35,469 nucleotides of DNA, from the IMG/VR virus record IMGVR_UViG_3300024351_000051, positions 1-35,469 of that record; one strand, 5' to 3'. Shown here one piece after another: positions 31,630 through 35,469 of this stretch. The DNA is from a virus. Numbering within the stretch: position 1 is the stretch's first letter; each line of letters starts with the position of its first letter. A model generated the notes under the pieces. It made no database searches. It saw nothing but the letters and a program-made list of their open reading frames with translations, and was not told where the DNA came from. A program made the position numbers and the translations under genes.

Positions 31630-31864
31630 GCTGGGTCTCCTTGGTTGCAGGGCAGTTGCGCCCCTGGTTGCAGTCTTGGTTGCAGCAGACGATCTCGACC
31701 TCGGTGTTGGCAGAGATATGCCAGACCTTTTTGTTGTCGTCGGTGCAGTACGAGTACATGCCGTCGATGTGATGGAAATTCAGCTCGAGCGGGTGTTGAA
31801 ACCGAGTCTCGCCTACACCGTTGATGCGGATTCTGGTTTTGCGGGGCACCTCGTACAGCTTCAC
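31619..31864 (-). CDS. Small Cys-rich hypothetical protein
   Basis: 81 residues from GTG 31864 (reads KLYEVPRKTRIRINGVGETR), chosen because AGGAGGG precedes it and the GTGA overlaps the previous stop; ATG 31909 gives a longer, less natural form. Continues LELNFHHIDGMYSYCTDDNK, KVWHISANTEVEIVCCNQDC, NQGRNCPATK. The CC..C..C cluster could bind metal. The first part resembles a small beta barrel. Overlaps the next gene by 11 nt. Confidence 0.6.
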   Translation of the reverse strand: MKLYEVPRKTRIRINGVGETRFQHPLELNFHHIDGMYSYCTDDNKKVWHISANTEVEIVCCNQDCNQGRNCPATKETQHGT

Positions 31865-32091
31865 GATCCCTCCTGCCTGTAGATGGTGTTGCGCGTCTCG
31901 AATCCCCAATCAAACTTGCGTAGCACCTGGCTGGTGCGGATGTCAGCCTCGCCGAGTACGGGATGGTTGAGTCCATACACGCGGGCGTATTCCCACGGCC
32001 CTTCGTCGTACTCCACCCAGTAGAACCTTGCGTCACCCCTGTAGAGGACGATCGGCTTGAGGGTTTCGGGATCTATATCGTTGTCCTGCAT
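31861..32091 (-). CDS. Small hypothetical protein
   Basis: 76 residues: DIDPETLKPIVLYRGDARFY, WVEYDEGPWEYARVYGLNHP, VLGEADIRTSQVLRKFDWGF. Aromatic and acidic. Its start uses the repeated AGGAGCAACACC ribosome site. No family recognised. Confidence 0.55.
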   Translation of the reverse strand: MQDNDIDPETLKPIVLYRGDARFYWVEYDEGPWEYARVYGLNHPVLGEADIRTSQVLRKFDWGFETRNTIYRQEGS

Positions 32092-32255
32092 GGTGTTGCT
32101 CCTGCTACTTCGATGTTGATGTCTACGATGTTCTCCAAGAAGCTGTCATCCACTCCGTCGTCCTGGACTGGCAGGCGATCGCCATCAATCCAGACATAGA
32201 CGTCAGCCTCCTGGTCAACCTTGCTCAAGGCGGCGATCAGGTCTTTCACCTTCAT
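32073..32255 (-). CDS. Small hypothetical protein
   Basis: 60 residues: MKVKDLIAALSKVDQEADVY, VWIDGDRLPVQDDGVDDSFL, ENIVDINIEVAG. The opening (xVKDLIxxLxxxxxxAxVxV) is a common pattern in small phage proteins. Starts with GGAGCAACAC-ATG and overlaps the next gene by 19 nt. Function unknown. Confidence 0.55.
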   Translation of the reverse strand: MKVKDLIAALSKVDQEADVYVWIDGDRLPVQDDGVDDSFLENIVDINIEVAGATPCRTTI

Positions 32256-32270
32256 GTGTTGCTCCGTTGC

Positions 32271-32456
32271 TTAAATGATTGAGGTTTCGAAGACGTATTC
32301 CTCCTTGATCTCGATGCCCATCTGCTTGATGAGCCTAAGGTTGGACAGGGTGAGAGTGACCTGACCCAGGAGCTGGGCGAACAGGCGGGACAGTTCGCAA
32401 GCTGGGTAGTACTTGGTCTCTCCGTACACACACTTGCGATTGATCGTGATCCTCAT
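32271..32456 (-). CDS. Small hypothetical protein
   Basis: 61 residues: MRITINRKCVYGETKYYPAC, ELSRLFAQLLGQVTLTLSNL, RLIKQMGIEIKEEYVFE. The ATG overlaps the previous stop (ATGA) and GGAG lies nearby. Mixed alpha/beta, no family recognised. Confidence 0.5.
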   Translation of the reverse strand: MRITINRKCVYGETKYYPACELSRLFAQLLGQVTLTLSNLRLIKQMGIEIKEEYVFETSII

Positions 32457-32641
32457 TGCTCCTCTCCTAGTCGCTCACGCAGGGCGGCGATGGCTGCATT
32501 CCGAGGCTCGATTTGCTGCGGGTGCTTGACGGCGCTGTTCTCCAACGCCTCCAACGCCTGCCGCAACAGGGCGGTGTCGTCTTGCTCGTCTAGCGACCAA
32601 TGACACTGCGGACAAACGTATGACACATGCCGGTTAGTCAT
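32453..32641 (-). CDS. Small protein with a zinc-knuckle-like CPQC motif
   Basis: 62 residues from ATG 32641 with GGAGGG before it; a longer frame from 32731 is unlikely because it overlaps the next gene. Begins MTNRHVSYVCPQCHWSLDEQ, followed by helices LLRQALEALENSAVKH and NAAIAALRERLGEE. The single CPQCH may bind zinc in a dimer. Overlaps the upstream gene by 8 nt. Function unknown. Confidence 0.5.
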   Translation of the reverse strand: MTNRHVSYVCPQCHWSLDEQDDTALLRQALEALENSAVKHPQQIEPRNAAIAALRERLGEEQ

Positions 32642-32996
32642 CACTTGTCCCTCCAATCCCGTGTGCGCGTTCGATGGCGCGGGCGAAACTGAAGTCGTCA
32701 TGCCGGTGGGCAGACGCAGCACATTCACCAACGATTAGCGCGATCTCCTCATCCGTCAGCGGCTTGCGCGGGGTGGGTGTGCCCACTCCAATGCTTCCGT
32801 CCGGGTACTGCCTCAACCGCCCGTTGTTGAGCAATACAGGCGCAGATGCGTCCCACTTGATTGTTGGCTCCTGCTCAGGCTCCGCAAGCGCGGTGCGGAG
32901 GTCATTTATGACGCCAGATGTACGCACCAGTTTTGTTTCTGCAAATTGCTCCAACGCCTCAAGCGCCTGCTGTGCTGCTTCACGAAGTGTTGTCAT
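32634..32996 (-). CDS. Hypothetical phage protein
   Basis: 120 residues. Helical N-terminus (LREAAQQALEALEQFAETKL), a middle with VLLNNGRLRQYPDGSIGVGT, and a C-terminus of a type common in phages: KPLTDEEIALIVGECAASA and DDFSFARAIERAHGIGG. The helical start resembles those of the 62- and 79-residue neighbours (ALEALE), suggesting a family of related small proteins grown by duplication. Function unknown. Confidence 0.55.
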   Translation of the reverse strand: MTTLREAAQQALEALEQFAETKLVRTSGVINDLRTALAEPEQEPTIKWDASAPVLLNNGRLRQYPDGSIGVGTPTPRKPLTDEEIALIVGECAASAHRHDDFSFARAIERAHGIGGTSDD

Positions 32997-33232
32997 GCTT
33001 GCTCTCCTGTAGCCTTTGCGATGGCTGCGCGGGCTTTCTTCTGTACCCAGTCGTCACCGTTGTGAGCGATGTACAACGCCAGTTCTTCCAACGCCTCCAA
33101 CAGTTCCTCATTCACCGCATGAAGGCGGCGCAGTTCGGCGGCGGCTTGTCGTTCTCGGTCATGACCTCTCTCTGCACCCCAATACTTCTCCAGCGCGTTA
33201 GCCAAGCGCAGGGCTTCGGGTTGTGTGCTCAT
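32993..33232 (-). CDS. Hypothetical helical phage protein
   Basis: 79 residues: STQPEALRLANALEKYWGAE, RGHDRERQAAAELRRLHAVN, EELLEALEELALYIAHNGDD. Similar small coiled-coil proteins (PEALRLAxxLE...AAxELRRL) are frequent in proteobacterial phages and prophages without known function. It uses the GGAGCAACAC-ATG start and overlaps the next gene by 4 nt. Confidence 0.6.
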   Translation of the reverse strand: MSTQPEALRLANALEKYWGAERGHDRERQAAAELRRLHAVNEELLEALEELALYIAHNGDDWVQKKARAAIAKATGEQA

Positions 33233-33245
33233 GTGTTGCTCCTGG

Positions 33246-33386
33246 CTACAGCTCGCAGCCCATGTTGAACAGCTCGTACCACTCGGGATCCACCTTTTTT
33301 CTCAGACGCCAGTACAGGTCTGACTGGTAGCGTTTGGTGCAGAACCTGGCCTCCTCGTAGGCGGCGAGAGCGAAGTCGTAGTGCAT
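33246..33386 (-). CDS. Small hypothetical protein
   Basis: 46 residues from ATG 33386, chosen because CCGGAGCAACAC precedes it; the frame is open to 33434. Reads MHYDFALAAYEEARFCTKRY then QSDLYWRLRKKVDPEWYELF. Helical and aromatic. The second copy of the duplicated leader lies directly upstream. Confidence 0.5.
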   Translation of the reverse strand: MHYDFALAAYEEARFCTKRYQSDLYWRLRKKVDPEWYELFNMGCEL

Positions 33387-33392
33387 GTGTTG

Positions 33393-33427
33393 CTCCGGGT
33401 AAATCTCGATCCGTGAGTGGATTGGGG
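33393..33427 (-). repeat. Duplicated 35-bp leader, copy 2
   Basis: Same orientation as 30947-30981 with 29 of 35 bases identical; it leads into the ribosome site of the 46-residue gene. Just upstream (33428-33478) is a GC-rich stretch that can fold (GGCC-GAGA-GGCC) past the stop of the 126-residue gene. Confidence 0.6.
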
Positions 33428-33478
33428 GTAACACGGGGCAGGTCGGCCTCTCGGCCTCCCCGCCCCTGCGTTGTCTAC

Positions 33479-33859
33479 TTAGCTGGCGTAGACGATGCCC
33501 TGCTTGACGAACCGCTGGCGGATCGCTTCAGCCATTCCCTTGGCAGCTTCGGCCTTGTCCTCCTCGGACGCAGTCTCGAAGATGATCAGGGCCTCGAGCA
33601 GCGCAATCTGGCTGCTCACCTCGCGGACACCCGCGCCAGGGAGATCACGACCACCGAGCACACCAGCCCGACCCAACTGCTTGGCAGTGGCCGGTTGCAT
33701 GTCACGGTTGGCGATCAGCGTGCTGATCAGGCGGCTCACCTCAGCACGGGACTGAGGGATGTCACCCGTGTAGTTCAGGGTCTGGAGTCGGTTCAACTGA
33801 GCCTCGGTGGGCTTGGTGTTGGACACGACGGAAGCAGTGATGGTGTTGGCAGCAGTCAT
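33479..33859 (-). CDS. Hypothetical protein
   Basis: 126 residues with AAGGAGA before the ATG. Segments: KPTEAQLNRLQTLNYTGDIP, QSRAEVSRLISTLIANRDMQ, PATAKQLGRAGVLGGRDLPG, and a helical C-terminus SEEDKAEAAKGMAEAIRQRF. The PTEAQLxRLxxL...SRAEVSxLI pattern resembles short helical phage proteins that pair with DNA or RNA polymerase subunits, but I cannot name the family. A terminator-like structure upstream and a GC-rich fold downstream suggest it is expressed by itself, perhaps highly. Confidence 0.6.
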   Translation of the reverse strand: MTAANTITASVVSNTKPTEAQLNRLQTLNYTGDIPQSRAEVSRLISTLIANRDMQPATAKQLGRAGVLGGRDLPGAGVREVSSQIALLEALIIFETASEEDKAEAAKGMAEAIRQRFVKQGIVYAS

Positions 33860-33939
33860 GGCGATCTCCTTGGATCAAAGGGTGGTTGAAGGGAAGCAGC
33901 GGCTCAGCGGAGCCTGGAAACAGAAACAAAAAGAGAGGA

Positions 33940-33968
33940 GGCCCCCTCTCGTAAGAGAGGAGGGGGCC
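33940..33968 (-). terminator. Strong terminator of the first leftward transcript
   Basis: Nine-bp stem GGCCCCCTC/GAGGGGGCC with an inner CTCTC-GTAA-GAGAG alternative. On the minus strand it is followed by TCCTCTCTTTTTGTTTCTG. A second small dyad, CCGACG-AA-CGTCGG (33967-33980), adjoins it. It lies between the 29-residue gene and the 126-residue gene. Confidence 0.8.
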
Positions 33969-34018
33969 GACGAACGTCGGTGAACGAAGGCACAAGAGGT
34001 GGCGAACCACCCCTTGGA

Positions 34019-34108
34019 TCAGAACCTCCAGGCCAGCAGAACGCCCAGGAAGGCGAACACAGACATGCCCAGCAGGTTGAGGATCAGCTTGATGAGGAAG
34101 TCACGCAT
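34019..34108 (-). CDS. Tiny membrane protein (29 residues)
   Basis: MRDFLIKLILNLLGMSVFAF followed by LGVLLAWRF: one hydrophobic helix flanked by charges. Its ATG (34108) lies 8 nt inside the end of the previous gene, the usual packing here. The longer frame open to 34324 is antisense-like noise. A small membrane protein in the first leftward transcript might act early on the host envelope, but nothing proves it. Confidence 0.45.
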   Translation of the reverse strand: MRDFLIKLILNLLGMSVFAFLGVLLAWRF

Positions 34109-34358
34109 GGCGAGCCTCCAGATCCTTGCAGAGGCCCAGGAGGTAGGCACAGGCCCAGTCGGTGAGGTTGGCCTTGGCGAAGCGAAGGTTGATCTCGTCA
34201 TCGCGACGATCCTCCATGATTGAGCGGAAGAGCATGTCGTCAATGGCGCTGCCAAGTGAACGGTGTTGTTCTTTATCGAACGGCTTGGTGATGCAGTCGC
34301 TGACTGCTGTGCATAGATGTGCAACAGACATATAACGGTAGGTGGGAACAGTGGACAT
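34101..34358 (-). CDS. Hypothetical protein, first gene of the leftward accessory cluster
   Basis: 85 residues with TTTGGAG before ATG 34358. Helical: YMSVAHLCTAVSDCITKPFD, KEQHRSLGSAIDDMLFRSIM, EDRRDDEINLRFAKANLTDW, ACAYLLGLCKDLEARHA. No family recognised. As the first gene after the 34.4-34.9 kb control region it is likely expressed early. Confidence 0.6.
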   Translation of the reverse strand: MSTVPTYRYMSVAHLCTAVSDCITKPFDKEQHRSLGSAIDDMLFRSIMEDRRDDEINLRFAKANLTDWACAYLLGLCKDLEARHA

Positions 34359-34863
34359 GGTCAGACTCCAAAGTTATTTAGGAAACAACGAGATGAGTGT
34401 CGTCAAATGGCCGTACGGACGACATTTGGCGTTCAGGGCACCTATCGACATAGGGTTAACCCTGAAAACACACTCAAGAGGGGAGGCCGTAGCCTCGAAA
34501 GAGGCGCTACGGACTCCATCTCGCTGCACATTTACTGCACAGTGGTGAGCTAAGTGGTTGTCACCACTAGAACCTCTGCGGATTACTGATCCGCTCTGTG
34601 CAGTCCAGGACTGTTGGCAGTCATCCGGTACCACCGATGGGCACCATCGTGGCAGTACGGGGGTATGAGGACTCCAGTACTAGAGCCATCGCAAACACGA
34701 GTCCCCTACTTGGGCATAGCCGATCGCCTACCGGGGGTGTTGAGCCTCTCCGCCGACCGTTTATTTGGCCCTACAAGCGTTTTTTCCGAGCCGGTTGATG
34801 TCCGAGTACCATCCACCCGTCAAAATCGCCGCCATAGGCCAGCCAATCAACAGGAGAACCACT
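34359..34863 (+). promoter_or_regulatory. 505-bp non-coding control region with several dyads
   Basis: No convincing gene is seen. It separates the leftward accessory cluster from a rightward gene. Perfect or near-perfect dyads: TGTCGTC/GACGACA (34398-34424) interleaved with CAAATG/CATTTG and centred near CCGTACGG; AGGGTTAACCCT (34452-34463); CCGTAGC/GCTACGG around a GAAA loop (34487-34512); AGTGGTGA/TCACCACT (34541-34568); CCACCGATGG/CCATCGTGG (34632-34653). A leftward -35-like TTGACG overlaps the first dyad, but a -10 at normal spacing is poor. The density of dyads suggests operators or structured RNA. Confidence 0.55.
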
Positions 34864-35142
34864 GTGAACCTTCAGGCACATGAGCTTCAGAACTTCCTCC
34901 GCCAGTTCGAACCACTCGCCGGAGTGAATGTTCGCCATGCGAACGAGCTACGTGGTGCTCTTGCGCCGCACGTAGTCGTCATTGAGGGTGCCGTCAACAT
35001 CCACGGCGAGTACCACGTCTGGGAGACGGAGGTGAACCTGACGCACTTCGACTCAGGCGAAGACTTGCTGCTCCTGGTGAAGTCGATCCTTCAGAGCTTT
35101 GAGAAGGCGGCTCGCCAACAGATGGTACCTACAGAGGGATAA
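34864..35142 (+). CDS. Small hypothetical protein, GTG start
   Basis: 92 residues from GTG 34864, chosen because AGGAG precedes it; the frame is open from 34765, but upstream ATGs lack ribosome sites. Reads NLQAHELQNFLRQFEPLAGV, NVRHANELRGALAPHVVVIE, GAVNIHGEYHVWETEVNLTH, FDSGEDLLLLVKSILQSFEK. Alpha/beta, acidic, no recognised family. It is the only rightward gene at this end of the window and is followed at once by an AT-rich repeat array that includes its stop codon. Confidence 0.6.
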   Translation: MNLQAHELQNFLRQFEPLAGVNVRHANELRGALAPHVVVIEGAVNIHGEYHVWETEVNLTHFDSGEDLLLLVKSILQSFEKAARQQMVPTEG

Positions 35143-35334
35143 CCTAAAGATGGACAACCATCTGTACATCTGTTCCTAGAGATGGTTGTCTATAGTGTTT
35201 GTTTTAGGTGGATGTCTAAGATGGTAGACATCTATAGATGGTAAACAGATTCTTTGGTTATTGATGTTCTAGATGGATAACCTAAAGATGGTTACCTAAA
35301 GATGATGTACCTAAAGATGGTTATCCATCTATAG
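35139..35334 (+). repeat. AT-rich iteron-like array of CCTAAAGATG(G) motifs
   Basis: Four exact copies of CCTAAAGATG at 35143, 35281, 35295 and 35310, the last three spaced 14-15 bp, plus variants such as CCTAGAGATGG (35175), TCTAAGATGG (35215), TCTATAGATGG (35231) and TCTAGATGG (35268). AGATGG occurs seven times in the array and its complement CCATCT twice (35158, 35325). The stretch is much richer in A+T than its surroundings. It could be a replication origin with initiator-binding iterons, a multi-site operator, or a partition-like site. Confidence 0.7.
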
Positions 35335-35469
35335 TAAATACGCAAGGTCTGTGCCAGCCTTCATTGGGGTTCACCCTAGCCCGGCACACTCTCACGGCGC
35401 ACTACGATGACTTCGCCCCAGGAAACCGTGGAAGACGACTGAGCGGCCCTGTGTGCGATTGGTCGTCGG
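35335..35469 (+). other. Window end: no gene recognised
   Basis: From the end of the repeat array to the window edge I see no convincing gene. An 11-codon frame from ATG 35407 has no ribosome site. GTGCC (35351) and GGCAC (35383) form a weak dyad around a GGGGTTCACCC segment. Base composition returns to GC-rich, so a gene or a transcription start may lie just beyond the edge. Confidence 0.4.

Noticed and set aside
35139-35334. A CRISPR array
   Set aside because: The repeats are too short (about 10 bp), variable and unevenly spaced, with no cas genes nearby.

Overview
The window is part of a temperate tailed-phage (or prophage) genome with a podovirus-like flavour. It starts inside a tail-fibre gene and is cut at both ends. 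The host looks like a high-GC proteobacterium. A 45-bp copy of the 3' half of a tRNA-Asn(GUU) gene ending in TCGGGGAGCCA lies beside the integrase gene and resembles Burkholderiales tRNA-Asn from memory; the host guess is inference only. No capsid, terminase, lysis, DNA polymerase or RNA polymerase gene is seen here.

Layout. (1) 1-14.85 kb, rightward: tail fibre with 20-residue repeats, a DUF4376-type tail protein, a small helical protein, two probable internal virion proteins, a giant 2908-residue protein with two zinc-peptidase-like motifs, an HslV/proteasome-like Ntn hydrolase, and an HTH-metallophosphoesterase. (2) 14.85-16.1 kb: an attP-like site flanked by direct repeats, and a tyrosine integrase. 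(3) 16.1-20.6 kb, leftward, almost every gene overlapping the next: coiled-coil protein, Tad2-type (DUF2829) anti-Thoeris candidate, small membrane protein, MazG-like pyrophosphatase, DUF3310 protein, excisionase-like HTH, PD-(D/E)XK exonuclease, N4 gp49/Sf6 gp66-family protein, and an ERF single-strand annealing protein. (4) 20.6-20.9 kb: divergent control region. (5) 20.9-23.7 kb, rightward: T7 gp4-type primase-helicase, two winged-helix proteins and an Hjc-like Holliday junction resolvase, closed by a strong terminator. (6) 23.8-34.4 kb, leftward: an accessory region of many small genes around a DUF932 protein, a class II glutamine amidotransferase and an amidoligase. (7) 34.4-35.5 kb: a non-coding stretch rich in dyads, one small rightward gene, then an AT-rich iteron-like array.

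How the genes fit together. ERF, exonuclease, resolvase and primase-helicase form a replication/recombination set. Integrase, the Xis-like protein and attP give a lysogeny module. The amidotransferase-amidoligase pair with a neighbouring DUF932 gene is the best candidate for an undescribed system: glutamine-derived ammonia could feed an ATP-dependent amide- or peptide-bond ligase. The giant protein, HslV-like protease and phosphoesterase are a second unusual block, perhaps acting in or soon after DNA ejection. All product calls come from motif reading, with no database search.
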